Notes: a model not told the origin generated them from the letters alone. A stretch of DNA of 64,000 nucleotides from Synechococcus sp. CS-1331 (GCA_025127975.1 JAHLYQ010000040.1:19694-83693), one strand, 5' to 3'; shown: positions 37,981-50,604, counted from the stretch's first letter. Numbers and translations are program-made.

Positions 37981-38457
37981 TTAGACGTCTAGGGCCTGCA
38001 GCAGGCCGGCGCAGGCGTCGTCCAGCAGGTCGAGCACGTGCTCAAACCCATCGGCGCCGCCGTAATAAGGATCGGGCACCTCCAGAACCTTGAATCGGCT
38101 GCAGTAGCGCACCAGGGGTTCGATGCGGGCCTGGCCCCCAGGTCCGCCCATGCGCTCCAGGGCCAGGGTTTGCACGTGGGCCAGGTTGGTGGCATCCATG
38201 GTGAGGATGTGATCAAAGCGCTCGAGGTCTGCTAGCTCCAGCTGGCGGGCCTGGCTGGTGAGGGCAATACCGCGGCGGCTGGCGGCTGCGCGCATGCGTG
38301 GATCGGCGGCCCTGCCCACATGCCAGCTCCCCGTACCGGCCGAATCCACTAGGAAACGGTCCGCCGCTCCCGCCTGGATCAGGTGGTGTACGAACACCCC
38401 TTCGGCGGCGGGGGAGCGACAGATATTGCCCAGGCAGACAAACAGCACCCGCTTCAT
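37981..38457 (-). CDS. Low-molecular-weight protein-tyrosine phosphatase
   Basis: 158 residues. The signature VLFVCLGNICRSPAAEG holds the CX5R loop (Cys, Arg, Ser) near residues 9-16; DSAGTGSWHVG and the C-terminal general-acid motif VPDPYYGG with catalytic Asp are present. It is joined to cpcF by an ATGA overlap, so it is co-translated with the cpcE-cpcF lyase genes, though it belongs to general signalling. Targets unknown. Confidence 0.92.
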   Translation of the reverse strand: MKRVLFVCLGNICRSPAAEGVFVHHLIQAGAADRFLVDSAGTGSWHVGRAADPRMRAAASRRGIALTSQARQLELADLERFDHILTMDATNLAHVQTLALERMGGPGGQARIEPLVRYCSRFKVLEVPDPYYGGADGFEHVLDLLDDACAGLLQALDV

Positions 38458-39098
38458 TGCTGCTCCAGACGCAGGAGCGCCAGGTGCGCGCGCCGTTGCA
38501 CCACCGGAGCGTTGTCTGCGGCCGCAGCCAGCAGGGTGACCAGCCCAGCTCGGGCCTGCTGCCATTCCGGTAGGTGGGGTGGAAGGCCAGCTGCCAGCAA
38601 CTCCAGCCCCACAGCCACCGCGTAGCGCACCACCCACTCGCCGTCGCTGGTGGCGGCCAGTAGGGCTCCTAGGCACTGGCGCTGGACGACCTGCTGTTGG
38701 TCAGGGGGGAGCTCGGCCAGCTGCATCTGGCCAAGTCCCTTGGCGGCAGCCCGGCGCACGCTGGCGGCTACGTCGCTGCCGAGGGCATCGAGAAGCAGCT
38801 CTAGCCCGCGCACATCGCCGATGCCGGCGAGGGCCCGCACGGCCCAGGCCCGGGCCCCGTAGTTTTCTGGGTCGAGCTGCAATAGGGCATCCACAGCCGC
38901 TGTCCCCAGGCTGATCAGCCCCTCCACGGCGGCTACTGCCGCACCGGGGTTGTTGAAGCCCAACACTTCCACCAGCACCGGCGCTGCGCTGGCATCGGCG
39001 CTAGCGGCCAGTTCCTGGGTTGCACGCAGCAGGTCTTGGGCGCTGTCGGCCTGTTGCAAGGCGGTAATCTTCTCGGCCACCGGAGATACCTGGCTCAC
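38454..39098 (-). CDS. cpcF: Phycocyanobilin lyase subunit beta
   Basis: 214 residues of HEAT-like PBS-lyase repeats (GAAVAAVEGLISLG, AVRALAGIGDVRGLELLLDAL, SVRRAAAKGLGQM). CpcF with CpcE attaches or isomerises the bilin at Cys84 of phycocyanin alpha. The gene follows cpcE with an ATGA overlap, which supports the pairing. It lies about 20 kb from cpcBA here. RpcF for R-phycocyanin is the alternative; sequence alone cannot decide. Confidence 0.83.
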   Translation of the reverse strand: MSQVSPVAEKITALQQADSAQDLLRATQELAASADASAAPVLVEVLGFNNPGAAVAAVEGLISLGTAAVDALLQLDPENYGARAWAVRALAGIGDVRGLELLLDALGSDVAASVRRAAAKGLGQMQLAELPPDQQQVVQRQCLGALLAATSDGEWVVRYAVAVGLELLAAGLPPHLPEWQQARAGLVTLLAAAADNAPVVQRRAHLALLRLEQQ

Positions 39099-39922
39099 AG
39101 CAAGGCGTCCATGCAGGCCAGCAGGGCCTCGTCGCCGGGGTCGCCGTTGCCCTGTTCCACCAGCCCCCGCAGGGCCATCAATTTCAGACTGTTCTCGGCC
39201 AGGGTGGCGGCAATGGCTTGAAATCCGGGCCGCCAGCCTGCGGCACCAAGATCCATCAGGGCTGCCCGCCGCACCTGCAGCTGGGGATGGTCAAGTAGGT
39301 CCACAAGCAGCTCCCCCCAGCGCGCCTCACCGCTCAATTGCAGCAGGGTCCGCGCCGCAGCACTGCGGATCAGGGGGCGCTCGTGTTCGAGGAAGGGTTT
39401 CACCACGGCCAGCACCCGCGGCTCGTTGACGCCGATGTCGCCCAGGGCTTCCAGCAGGGCTTCGCAGGGTTCCACCAGGCGGGGGCTGTTGGCCTGCTGG
39501 GCGCCGGCCCCGGCGGGGCCGCTGGCTAGCTTCTCGCAGAGAGCCTCAATGGCTTCGCTGGCCGCGAGTTGACCCAGGGCTCGGGCTGCCGCTTCCCGTA
39601 GTCCGTCGTCGGCATCCTGCAGGGTGTCGAGTAGGTCGGGGATGGCCGTTTGCGCTGCTGGAGCCAGTTTGCCGAGGGCGCGGGCGGCATTGCGGGCTAC
39701 CGCGTTCTCCTCCACGCCGTCTCCGCTATCCCTAGGCCGGCGTTGGCGCAGGGCTTGTTGCAACAGGGGCACCGCCTCCGGGTGCTGGCTGCGCATCCGG
39801 CCCAGCCACCAGGCTCCGTAGTACTGCTGGGAGGAGTCTTCGCTCTGGCGGAGCCGGCGCAGGGCTTCTTGTTCACTGATGGGTTCGCCTGCCTGGGGGG
39901 GGCTGGCGTCGGCGTCGACCAT
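39095..39922 (-). CDS. cpcE: Phycocyanobilin lyase subunit alpha
   Basis: 275-residue E/F-clan bilin lyase. The CpcE hallmark SSQQYYGAWWLGRMRSQHPEAV is near residues 30-50, followed by HEAT-like repeats (AARALGKLAPAAQ, GLREAAARALGQLAA, ALLEALGDIGV, VRRAALMDLGAAG). Partner of CpcF in modifying Cys84 of CpcA. The ATG at 39922 reads MVDADASP; an upstream in-frame start adds 25 residues with no family support. Confidence 0.87.
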   Translation of the reverse strand: MVDADASPPQAGEPISEQEALRRLRQSEDSSQQYYGAWWLGRMRSQHPEAVPLLQQALRQRRPRDSGDGVEENAVARNAARALGKLAPAAQTAIPDLLDTLQDADDGLREAAARALGQLAASEAIEALCEKLASGPAGAGAQQANSPRLVEPCEALLEALGDIGVNEPRVLAVVKPFLEHERPLIRSAAARTLLQLSGEARWGELLVDLLDHPQLQVRRAALMDLGAAGWRPGFQAIAATLAENSLKLMALRGLVEQGNGDPGDEALLACMDALL

Positions 39923-40220
39923 GGGTGCTGTCGCGAGACACGGGCTCCTGGTGATGTTGCCAGCCCCGGGGCTGGTTCGAAATTTCAGTTTGGGCATTAT
40001 TCCGGCAGGTCCGCTTAAGCCCGGCTCTCAATGAGTGGGAGTCAGCCAGGCAGGCACCGCAATCACATAAAAGGGACTTACAAAGCATCGACTCAGCCGC
40101 AGGACCAATGCGAATGGCGGCCCTACCAGGCCAGTCGTGAACTCTTCGCAAAGGGGCAAACCAATTCAGGGTGCCCCCACTAAGTTGCTGCCGGCACACA
40201 TGTTCTTGAGACTGGTACCT

Positions 40221-40940
40221 ATGGCTGTTGCTCTCGCCTCCCAACTGCGTGAAGGCACCAAAAAAGCCCACACGATGGCGGAGAACACCGGCTTCGTGAG
40301 CTGCTTCCTCAAGGGGGTGGTGGATAAGGCCAGCTACCGCACCCTGGTGGCCGACCTTTATTTCGTCTACTCCGCCATGGAAGAGGAGATCGGGCGCCTG
40401 CGGGCCGAGGGGCATCCGGTGGTCGGCCCGGTGGGCTTCCCGGAGCTGAACCGCTGCGAAACCCTCGAGCAGGATCTCGCCTATTACTTCGGTGAAAGCT
40501 GGCGCAGTGCAGTGAAGGCCACGCCTGCCGCCCAGGAGTATGCGGCTCGCTTGCATCAGTTGGCCAAGGAGGCCCCCGAGCTGCTGGTGGGTCACCACTA
40601 CACCCGATATATCGGCGATCTGAGCGGCGGTCAGATCCTCAAGAACATCGCCCAGAAGGCGATGAATCTGGGCGAGCACGATGGCCTGCGTTTTTATGAG
40701 TTCGACGCTATCCCCGACGAGAAGGCCTTCAAGATCAACTACCGCGCCACCCTTGATGCCCTGCCGCTCGACCAGGCCATGGCCGATCGGATTGTGGAGG
40801 AGGCCAACCACGCCTTCCATCTGAACATGAAGATGTTCCAGGAGCTGGAGGGCAGCCTTATCGCCGCCATCGGCAAGGTGCTCTTTGGCTTCCTCACTCG
40901 CCGCCAGCGGGCCGGCAGCACCGATGTGGTGGCGGCCTGA
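40221..40940 (+). CDS. ho1: Heme oxygenase (biliverdin-producing)
   Basis: 239-residue HO-1. Proximal heme ligand His17 lies in EGTKKAHTMAEN; other motifs are VADLYFVYSAMEEEI, HHYTRYIGDLSGGQILK (distal helix) and FYEFDAIPDEKAFKINYRA. It opens heme to biliverdin IX-alpha with ferredoxin, feeding PebA/PebB and PcyA. The ATG at 40221 (MAVALASQLRE) is used; upstream frame has no family similarity. Located between cpcEF and the peb genes, in keeping with bilin supply. Confidence 0.96.
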   Translation: MAVALASQLREGTKKAHTMAENTGFVSCFLKGVVDKASYRTLVADLYFVYSAMEEEIGRLRAEGHPVVGPVGFPELNRCETLEQDLAYYFGESWRSAVKATPAAQEYAARLHQLAKEAPELLVGHHYTRYIGDLSGGQILKNIAQKAMNLGEHDGLRFYEFDAIPDEKAFKINYRATLDALPLDQAMADRIVEEANHAFHLNMKMFQELEGSLIAAIGKVLFGFLTRRQRAGSTDVVAA

Positions 40941-40967
40941 AGATCAGCGGCGCCTGGTTCGGAACTA

Positions 40968-41210
40968 TCAGTCCTCGATGAGATCAACGCTCACCAGCCT
41001 GGTGAGCTCTTCTGTAGTAGCTGGGTCGATGCTGCCTGGCTTGAAGTTGACCTGAAACCACCACTGGCGACCGTCCTTGCTCCGCCGCTCCACACGGAAG
41101 TTGGCCAGTCCCTCCTCCCGCAGTGCCAGTTGCAAAGCATCCCCGCTGCAGCCGACGCAACTGACGGACAGGGGCGGTAGCCCAGGCACTTCGACGCAAT
41201 AGACGGGCAT
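40968..41210 (-). CDS. Conserved hypothetical protein
   Basis: 80 residues starting MPVYCVEVPGLPPLSVSCVG. Contains a CVGC pair near residues 18-21, then RREEGLANFRVE-like and QWWFQVNFKPGSIDPATTEEL. The compact strand/helix pattern suggests a small folded domain, but I cannot name the family. Convergent with ho1, 27 bases away. The longer frame to 41291 is rejected for lack of a sensible N terminus. Confidence 0.6.
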   Translation of the reverse strand: MPVYCVEVPGLPPLSVSCVGCSGDALQLALREEGLANFRVERRSKDGRQWWFQVNFKPGSIDPATTEELTRLVSVDLIED

Positions 41211-41344
41211 GGGCTTAAGGCGACAGTCCAGGCTCCCATAAGAACCGAACAGGAAGCCGGGGGCCCCCGATCCGTAGCCACAACAACGCAACCCCCCATC
41301 CGGCCGCCCTAAGGTTGCAAAACTTCATGGTTGGGTTTTGCAGG

Positions 41345-42262
41345 ATGACTTCTACCCCAGACCTGGCCTCCCTCTACCAGCTGCTGTCGCTCCAGGAGCG
41401 CCCCATCCTGCCCTCGGGTGAGCGTCGCGCGATCCTGGGTTGCGGCTATGTGGGCGAAGCGGTTGCCAAATCCTGGAAGCAGCAGGGGCATGCACTTTGG
41501 GGCACTACAACCCGGCGTGAACGCTTGGTAGAGCTGGCCGACCTAGTCGAGAACCCGTTGGTTTTTGATTCCACGGATCCCTTCAGCAGCCTGGATTTCG
41601 CAGCAGATCTCGAAGGCATTTTGGTGTCCTTCGCTCCGTCGAAGAGTTCCAGTGTTGAGCTGAGTCAATACGAGCAGACCTTTCTTGGCGGCCTGCAACG
41701 GCTGATCGAAACGCTAAGCAGGCGGCCTGTCGGCTCGCCCCTGCAGCTTGTGCACCTCAGCAGCTGTGGCGTGTATGGCAATCGGCAGGGAGCGCTCACA
41801 AGTGAGGGCGATCCAACCGATTCGAATCATCCCGTGAATTCCGTGCTCGTGAGGGCAGAGCAGATGGTCGCTTCGGTTCGTTCAGAGTCTATTAAGGTCT
41901 GCGTGTTGCGCCTCGGTGGCATATACGGGCCTGGCCGCGATATTCCGGGCATGTTGCTCAGTGCCGCTGGGGGCCTGGTGCAGCGCAATGGCCTGAATGT
42001 GCCGTGCTGGATTCACCGCGACGACATCGTTCGGGGCATCAACTTTGCCTTTGACCAAGGTCTGGATGACACGTATAACCTGGTCAACGACACCCAGTGC
42101 AACGGCCAGGAGCTCACAGATCGGCTGTGTGAGCGCGCTGGCCTGCCACTAGCCAAGTGGTTGACCAGAGACACCAGCGATCGAATCCTCAATGCGCGGG
42201 TTAGCAATGCGAAGCTGAAACAGCTTGGCTTCAGCTTTTCTCATCCCTGCATGTTGGGCTGA
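41345..42262 (+). CDS. NAD-dependent epimerase/dehydratase-like SDR
   Basis: 305 residues of the extended SDR (YeeZ-like) type. The nucleotide motif AILGCGYVGEAVAKSW is near residues 29-44; VHLSSCGVYGNRQG near 140 contains the Ser and Tyr of the active site with the following Lys position not conserved as YxxxK (here YGNRQ). Later motifs VLRLGGIYGPGRDIP and WIHRDDIVRGINFAFD fit sugar-nucleotide SDRs. Substrate unknown. Codon usage is less GC-biased than in the left part of the window. Confidence 0.75.
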   Translation: MTSTPDLASLYQLLSLQERPILPSGERRAILGCGYVGEAVAKSWKQQGHALWGTTTRRERLVELADLVENPLVFDSTDPFSSLDFAADLEGILVSFAPSKSSSVELSQYEQTFLGGLQRLIETLSRRPVGSPLQLVHLSSCGVYGNRQGALTSEGDPTDSNHPVNSVLVRAEQMVASVRSESIKVCVLRLGGIYGPGRDIPGMLLSAAGGLVQRNGLNVPCWIHRDDIVRGINFAFDQGLDDTYNLVNDTQCNGQELTDRLCERAGLPLAKWLTRDTSDRILNARVSNAKLKQLGFSFSHPCMLG

Positions 42263-42998
42263 TGGCGGCGCTCTATCCAGCCCAAGGGGTTGTGATTAGC
42301 GTCAAACCATGCTGCCAGCTGTGCAAAGTTTTGATGATCTGGAAAGCAGTCGAATTGGATCTTAAATGGATGCTTTGGCAGGCTTCCGGCAGGCTGCAGA
42401 TTAAATTATCTGCAAACAGTCCATCTATTCATTCTTGACAAACCATTCGCCGCAGATTGACGGTAACCGCTGATCTGATGATGCGTTTCTCCGGTACAGC
42501 AAGCGGGTTTTGTCACTGATTCCACTGATGCCAGCTCGAGACCAGTCTTGAATACGACTTCCAGCAACTGAAACCTCGCATTCGGGGTCAGGCTTAACTC
42601 GTTGGCAGCGAATTGGTGTGGTTGCGATGGCTTCCAGAGGCATTGGGCCATCGGCTGCTGCCTGGTAAAGCGCTAGCCACCAGCATCGAACGACTCCGCA
42701 CGCTGAAGAAGTTCACTTCATGTGATCAAAGGAGGCCCAGCGAAAAGTTCATGGTGGCCCGGAGGCAGCGCCCCGCTGGTGCTGGCGGAGCTGTACCAGT
42801 GGGGGCAAAACCGCCGCCAAGGCTGAGCTCCAGCCAACCCCACAGCGAGGTGGTGGTGAAAGATCCCCGGGGTGGGGGAGGGTCTTGATCCACTTCGATG
42901 TGAGGGCAGGGCCCTAAACGTTTCTTATTTAACCGAGCGAGTGCATTTGCCAGCAGTTGTAGACCTAAGGTGTCGTTTGGCCCCATGATCGCCAAGCA
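42263..42998. other. Long gene-free region upstream of hemH
   Basis: About 735 bases without a frame I trust. Short frames exist on the minus strand near 42406-42651 and 42726-42995, but they lack start context and recognisable domains. The region may hold the decayed remains of a gene between the SDR gene and hemH; it also includes the hemH promoter. Confidence 0.45.
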
Positions 42999-44174
42999 AT
43001 GGCCAAGGTAGGCGTGCTCCTGCTGAACCTCGGGGGTCCGGAGCGCATCCAGGACGTCGGCCCTTTTCTCTACAACCTGTTCTCGGATCCAGAAATCATC
43101 CGGCTACCCAACCCGGCCCTGCAGAAACCACTGGCCTGGCTGATCAGTAGCCTGCGGGCGAGTAAGTCGCAGGATGCTTATCGCTCCATTGGGGGCGGCT
43201 CACCACTGCGGCGAATCACTGGGCAGCAGGCGCGGGAGTTGCAGAGTAGCCTCCGCCTGCTTGGGATCGAGGCCACCACCTACGTGGCAATGCGCTACTG
43301 GCACCCCTTCACCGAATCGGCGGTGGCAGACATCAAAGCCGACGCCGTGGATGAGGTAGTGGTGCTGCCTCTTTACCCCCAATTCTCGATTAGCACCAGC
43401 GGCTCCAGCTTCAGGGAGCTTCAGCGTCTTCGCCAGTCTGATTCTGTTTTTGCAGCTTTGCCGATCCGATGCATCCGCAGCTATTACGATGACCGGGGCT
43501 ACATCGGCGCCATGGCCGGGCTGATAGCGCGCGAGATCCAGGCCTGCCCAGACCCTGCCAGCGCCCACGTGTTCTTCAGTGCCCACGGCGTGCCCAGGAG
43601 CTACGTGGAGGAAGCGGGAGATCCATACCAAGGGGAGATCGAGACCTGCGCACGGCTGATCATCGAGAATCTGGAGGCCACATTGGGCCACAGCAACTCT
43701 TTCACCCTTGCGTACCAGAGCAGGGTGGGCCCTGTGGAGTGGCTTAAGCCCTACACCGACGAGGCATTGGAGGAGCTGGGACAGCAGGGTGTGAAGGATC
43801 TGGTAGTTGTGCCGATCAGTTTTGTGAGCGAACACATCGAGACCCTCGAAGAGATCGACATCGAGTACCGCAAGCTGGCTTTCGAGTCGGGCATCACTAA
43901 TTTTCGCCGTGTTCCGGCGCTCGACACCAACCCTGCGTTCATCCAGGGGCTTGCGCGACTCGTTCAACATGCCCTGGAAGGGCCCGAGGTGAATCTTGAC
44001 CAGGCGGCCGCTCTGCCCAGCACTGTCAAGCTATACCCCCAAGATAAGTGGTCTTGGGGGTGGAACAACAGCTCAGAAGTGTGGAATGGCCGCTTAGCTA
44101 TGCTCGGACTCTCCGCTTTTCTAGTGGAGCTGATCAGGGGCAGTGGGCCTCTTCATGCCCTCGGCTTGCTGTGA
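42999..44174 (+). CDS. hemH: Ferrochelatase with C-terminal chlorophyll-binding-like segment
   Basis: 391-residue HemH inserting iron into protoporphyrin IX. Motifs: [67 protein letters not shown] with the catalytic His, and [16 protein letters not shown] with the conserved Glu. The last ~40 residues carry a linker then [18 protein letters not shown], the CAB (LHC-like) helix of cyanobacterial and plastid ferrochelatases, anchoring it to thylakoids. Start [13 protein letters not shown]. Confidence 0.97.
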   Translation: MAKVGVLLLNLGGPERIQDVGPFLYNLFSDPEIIRLPNPALQKPLAWLISSLRASKSQDAYRSIGGGSPLRRITGQQARELQSSLRLLGIEATTYVAMRYWHPFTESAVADIKADAVDEVVVLPLYPQFSISTSGSSFRELQRLRQSDSVFAALPIRCIRSYYDDRGYIGAMAGLIAREIQACPDPASAHVFFSAHGVPRSYVEEAGDPYQGEIETCARLIIENLEATLGHSNSFTLAYQSRVGPVEWLKPYTDEALEELGQQGVKDLVVVPISFVSEHIETLEEIDIEYRKLAFESGITNFRRVPALDTNPAFIQGLARLVQHALEGPEVNLDQAAALPSTVKLYPQDKWSWGWNNSSEVWNGRLAMLGLSAFLVELIRGSGPLHALGLL

Positions 44175-44182
44175 TTTCCTTT

Positions 44183-46307
<2,125 letters not shown>

Positions 46308-46325
46308 TGAGAGGGGGATGGGAAG

Positions 46326-46580
46326 TTAAACCTGTTCGGACTTCTGGGCCTCAAGCTGAGCCAGAATTGCTTCTATCTTTTGCAATTCGGGATGCTGAGC
46401 CAGGGTGAATTCCACTTGCTTCTGAGGAAGCTTCAGTCTCTGACCCATTCCGATTACGTCTTTGACAAGACGATCGCGGTAGGCCGCGAGCTGATCAATC
46501 GACTCCTCCAACTCCTGGCGGCTGGGATCGGATGCGTTGATTGCAGACGTGTCGGCGCGAGCGGTGGTGCCGTCGGACAT
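46326..46580 (-). CDS. Small hypothetical protein of phycobilisome region
   Basis: 84 residues, starting MSDGTTARADTS after a possible MQP. The C-terminal two thirds is one long charged helix pattern (ELEESIDQLAAYRDRLVKDV ... FTLAQHPELQKIEAILAQLEAQ), likely a coiled coil. It precedes the CpcS-like lyase by 18 bases on the same strand. I think similar unknown proteins recur in Synechococcus rod regions, but no function is known. The longer frame upstream overlaps the transposase relic. Confidence 0.6.
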   Translation of the reverse strand: MSDGTTARADTSAINASDPSRQELEESIDQLAAYRDRLVKDVIGMGQRLKLPQKQVEFTLAQHPELQKIEAILAQLEAQKSEQV

Positions 46581-46629
46581 GGGTTGCATAGCGCGAAGCT
46601 CAGCATACGGAGTCGACCGCTGCGATCCA

Positions 46630-47072
46630 CCAAAACAGCTGCTCCGTTCACCAGGGCTGCTTGGTTGTGGCGGATCGCCCCCAGCAGAGCGGCCGGGTCG
46701 CATTGTTGCTGCAGCTTCTCGATGCGTTGGCGGCCCATGCGGCCCATGCATCCCCCATCGCACCAGCCGGTCATCGCGGCTGGGGAGCGGGACACATTTG
46801 CTCCAACCATGGGCACTCTGGTGACGATGCGCAAGCAGCGGCGCCGATGCTGACCGCCCTGGGCAAAGCGAACAGGTCGAATCTCCAGGTGACCATGGCG
46901 CTCAAGAGCCTCCACAAGCGTGGGCAACACCGCCGCGAGGCGTTTGCCGCAGCGATGGTCGCTGGCCTCCCACAGGGTCTCCAGGAGTTGCATCACTCGG
47001 GGCCATAGCGCCTCCGGCCGGCAGCAACCGCAGCCCCGATTTGCGGTGATACCCGCTCAGTGGTGCATTCAT
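46630..47072 (-). pseudogene. Degraded IS transposase (integrase-type, internal deletion and frameshift)
   Basis: Three pieces of one transposase family appear in order on the minus strand, in different frames. Near 47072-47000 a frame reads SGYHRKSGLRLL (helix-turn-helix region); from 46996 another reads LLETLWEASDHRCGKRLAAV, then LPTLVEALERHGHLEIRP; near 46726-46637 the tail reads RIEKLQQQCDPAALLGAIRH. In intact members (core like CGKRLxxxLPxLIxALERHG) the DDE catalytic domain lies between the last two pieces and is absent here. So it is a dead insertion-sequence remnant between the unknown gene and cpeB. Family naming is from memory; the IS type is not fixed. Confidence 0.6.
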
Positions 47073-47923
<851 letters not shown>

Positions 47924-47970
47924 TTCATCCGAAGAGATTGCTTTCTTCTCAACCATTACTTCTTTATTAA

Positions 47971-48480
<510 letters not shown>

Positions 48481-48512
48481 TCAGTTTCTGATTAATTGTT
48501 GAGGACAAACCA

Positions 48513-48539
48513 GGGAGGCCTTAGGGCCTCCTTTTTTTT
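48513..48539 (+). terminator. Rho-independent terminator of cpeBA
   Basis: Stem GGAGGCC/GGCCTCC with loop TTAG, followed by eight T. It lies between cpeA and cpeZ, so cpeZ must be reached by read-through or its own promoter. Confidence 0.92.
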
Positions 48540-48578
48540 AAGTAAATGAGCCCTCTCATCCCCCTCCCCTCGATAGAA

Positions 48579-49193
48579 ATGGAAGCGTTGGATATCTTGT
48601 TTGAGGACCTTGCCCACCCTAATCCTTATATTCAAAGCCAGGCCTTTATGGCTATGGTTAGGGATTGGCCCCAGCAGGCGCTTCCTCGCCTGCTGGGCTT
48701 GTTGGCCCAGCCGGACATAACTTTACGCAGGGCGTCTGTTCGGGGCATTGGCGCCTTTGGCGCGGCTGCCTTGCTGCCCTTAGCTGATCTACTCCTGGCC
48801 AGCACGGACAGCACTATCCGCGCGAGCTGCGTGAAGGCCTATGCCCAGGTGGCTTCAAACCAGCCTGGGATACATTTCCCCGATTCTGCGATGCAGGCCC
48901 TCGAGGAGGCACTTGGCGACGACTCACCGGTTGTGGCTGTAGCTACGGTGATGGCCCTTGGGCAGGTGGGTGGGCAGGCGGTGCCGCTGTTGCTGAGAGT
49001 GGTGGGCGGAGATAATCCAGCCCAGGCGGTAGCAGCTGTCAATGCGCTTGCCCAGATTGATGATCCTGCAATTGAACGGACTCTTAGAGATCTGCAGAAC
49101 CAACCACAGCTAGACAGTTATGTGCGCGAGACGCTTGAATCAGCCCTCGCTCGAATTAGGGACCTGCAAGCCCGCCAACCTCAGCCGGGCTGA
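48579..49193 (+). CDS. cpeZ: CpeZ bilin lyase/chaperone (HEAT-repeat, E/F clan)
   Basis: About 204 residues of HEAT-like repeats, such as LFEDLAHPNPYIQSQAFMAM near the start, RRASVRGIGAFGAAAL, and VVAVATVMALGQVGGQAVP. CpeZ works with CpeY on phycoerythrin alpha Cys82. The ATG at 48579 (MEALDIL) matches family starts; ATG at 48546 would add 11 residues and begins seven bases after the cpeBA terminator. No clear RBS for either. Confidence 0.82.
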   Translation: MEALDILFEDLAHPNPYIQSQAFMAMVRDWPQQALPRLLGLLAQPDITLRRASVRGIGAFGAAALLPLADLLLASTDSTIRASCVKAYAQVASNQPGIHFPDSAMQALEEALGDDSPVVAVATVMALGQVGGQAVPLLLRVVGGDNPAQAVAAVNALAQIDDPAIERTLRDLQNQPQLDSYVRETLESALARIRDLQARQPQPG

Positions 49194-49212
49194 CGCGAGA
49201 CAATTGCCAACC

Positions 49213-50103
49213 TCACTTGCTCAGCTGACTGATTGCTAATTCCAGCACTAACCTGACACCAGGTTGTTCTTCCTGCTCCACACTTGCTTTTAAGGCAGGC
49301 AATGCATCCTTGGCCCCTAGCTTCATCAGCGATAGAGCGGCGTTTTTGCGGACCTGTTCTTCCGGGTCGGTGAGCAGCGGGAGCAGGCGCGGGCATGCCC
49401 ATTCGGGCTCTTGCAGCTTGCCCATCAGTGTTGCAGCTTCTGCCCTCACCTCGGAGTCCAGGTCATCCAGCGCGGTTAGAAGCAGCTGTCTCGCCTGGTC
49501 ATCCCCCAAAGCCTGGATCTGTTCGCCGAGAGCTGCTATAGCTGCCGCTCTTACCCTGGCATCAGGTGAGCTGGCTGCTTGGCGAAGTGCCTCGGGAGCC
49601 CTGGCGCCGATAAAAGCGATCCCCCAGCTGGCTAGCCCCTGCTGCATGGCTGAGGCTTCTGGATGAACCAGCACTGAGAGGAGTGGCTCGAGAGCCTGGT
49701 CGCCGACTGCGGCCATCGCTCCGACAGCTGATCCCTGCACCACGGGATCCGAATCTGAGAGCAGGGTTTCGAGTAAAACGGGCAAGGCAGAGGGATCTGC
49801 AATCAGGGTTAGAGTTTTCGCTGCAGCGCGGCGAACGGTGACGTTCTCGTGAGACCGCAATGCACGGCAGAGTGTTGGCACTGCTGCTGAACCCACTGCT
49901 CCAAGGCTTTCGGCAAAGGTGAGCCGCATTAAGCCTCTGGTATCGCCGAGCCCAGCAACCATGCGCTCAATTGCTGGGCTATCGGAGGCGGGAACTAGCC
50001 CCTGGCGAAGTTGGGAACGAAGCTCTGCAGCCAGAATGTTGGCTTCCTCCACGCTCAGTTGCTGGTTCCCAGATGCGGGGGCAGTGGACAACTCGGTAGA
50101 CAA
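49213..50103 (-). CDS. cpeF: CpeF (MpeV-type) phycoerythrin beta lyase/chaperone
   Basis: 296-residue HEAT-repeat lyase. The stretch GLMRLTFAESLGAVGSAAVP, then VTVRRAAAKTLTLIADPSAL and VVQGSAVGAMAAVGDQAL is, as I recall, characteristic of CpeF/MpeV, which joins the doubly linked bilin on Cys50/61 of PE beta. Repeats run from residue 45 to the end. It converges on cpeZ and diverges from the DUF2656 gene. Other E/F-clan members are a lesser alternative. Confidence 0.78.
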   Translation of the reverse strand: MSTELSTAPASGNQQLSVEEANILAAELRSQLRQGLVPASDSPAIERMVAGLGDTRGLMRLTFAESLGAVGSAAVPTLCRALRSHENVTVRRAAAKTLTLIADPSALPVLLETLLSDSDPVVQGSAVGAMAAVGDQALEPLLSVLVHPEASAMQQGLASWGIAFIGARAPEALRQAASSPDARVRAAAIAALGEQIQALGDDQARQLLLTALDDLDSEVRAEAATLMGKLQEPEWACPRLLPLLTDPEEQVRKNAALSLMKLGAKDALPALKASVEQEEQPGVRLVLELAISQLSK

Positions 50104-50175
50104 GGGACCCTCCTATTAAGCAAAATTATCAGGGATAGCCACGGCTTCCTATGGTGGGCTTAACAAGACCAAGAC

Positions 50176-50604
50176 ATGACACGTTTTTTGCTCTCCCACA
50201 ACCTTCAGGTAGTTTCCGAAAACCTGAAAGGCCTGAACTCCGCCGATCTGGCGGCTGGCCTTGTTGCACACCTACCCACCGATGTCCATGTTCAGGCACT
50301 GAGCCACCCCCACTGGTTGGTTCAGGTGGAAGCGGATCTGCTGCCCATCGATCTGGCCAATGCTGTACTCCAGGCCTGGCGTCAGCTCCGCTGCTCTGCA
50401 GGCGCTGCAGATGATGCGTGCCAGCTGTTGGCCTTGGGTGGACGCAAGGACGATCAAGCCGCCTCTGGAGCTTTGCTGCAGAGGCGTGACTGGGGGGTCG
50501 ATGTGGTGGAGACCCTGAATGCTGCCGCTTTCCTTCAGTCGATCAACTGGGACCTGCTCAAGCAGGGGCGTGCTCCTGATGGTGTGTTCGAGCTCCATGG
50601 CTGA
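50176..50604 (+). CDS. DUF2656 family protein
   Basis: 142-residue protein of the DUF2656 family, known from phycobilisome-bearing cyanobacteria and often near phycobilisome genes. It starts MTRFLLSHNLQVVSENL, has LSHPHWLVQVEAD, LLALGGRKDD and DWGVDVVETLNAAAFLQSINW near the C terminus. Function unknown; phycobilisome assembly is a context guess. Divergent from cpeF, convergent with the CpcD-like gene six bases away. Confidence 0.75.
   Translation: MTRFLLSHNLQVVSENLKGLNSADLAAGLVAHLPTDVHVQALSHPHWLVQVEADLLPIDLANAVLQAWRQLRCSAGAADDACQLLALGGRKDDQAASGALLQRRDWGVDVVETLNAAAFLQSINWDLLKQGRAPDGVFELHG

Noticed and set aside
42406-42651. Short minus-strand frames in the gap before hemH
   Set aside because: Two overlapping frames of similar size with no start context or family resemblance; could be decayed sequence but not supported as genes.
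42726-42995. 89-residue minus-strand frame starting [12 protein letters not shown]
   Set aside because: It covers the hemH promoter region and shows no family resemblance.
46454-46996. 180-residue minus-strand frame as an intact gene
   Set aside because: It reads through two separated transposase pieces and then the upstream part of another gene in the wrong frame; treated as a pseudogene.
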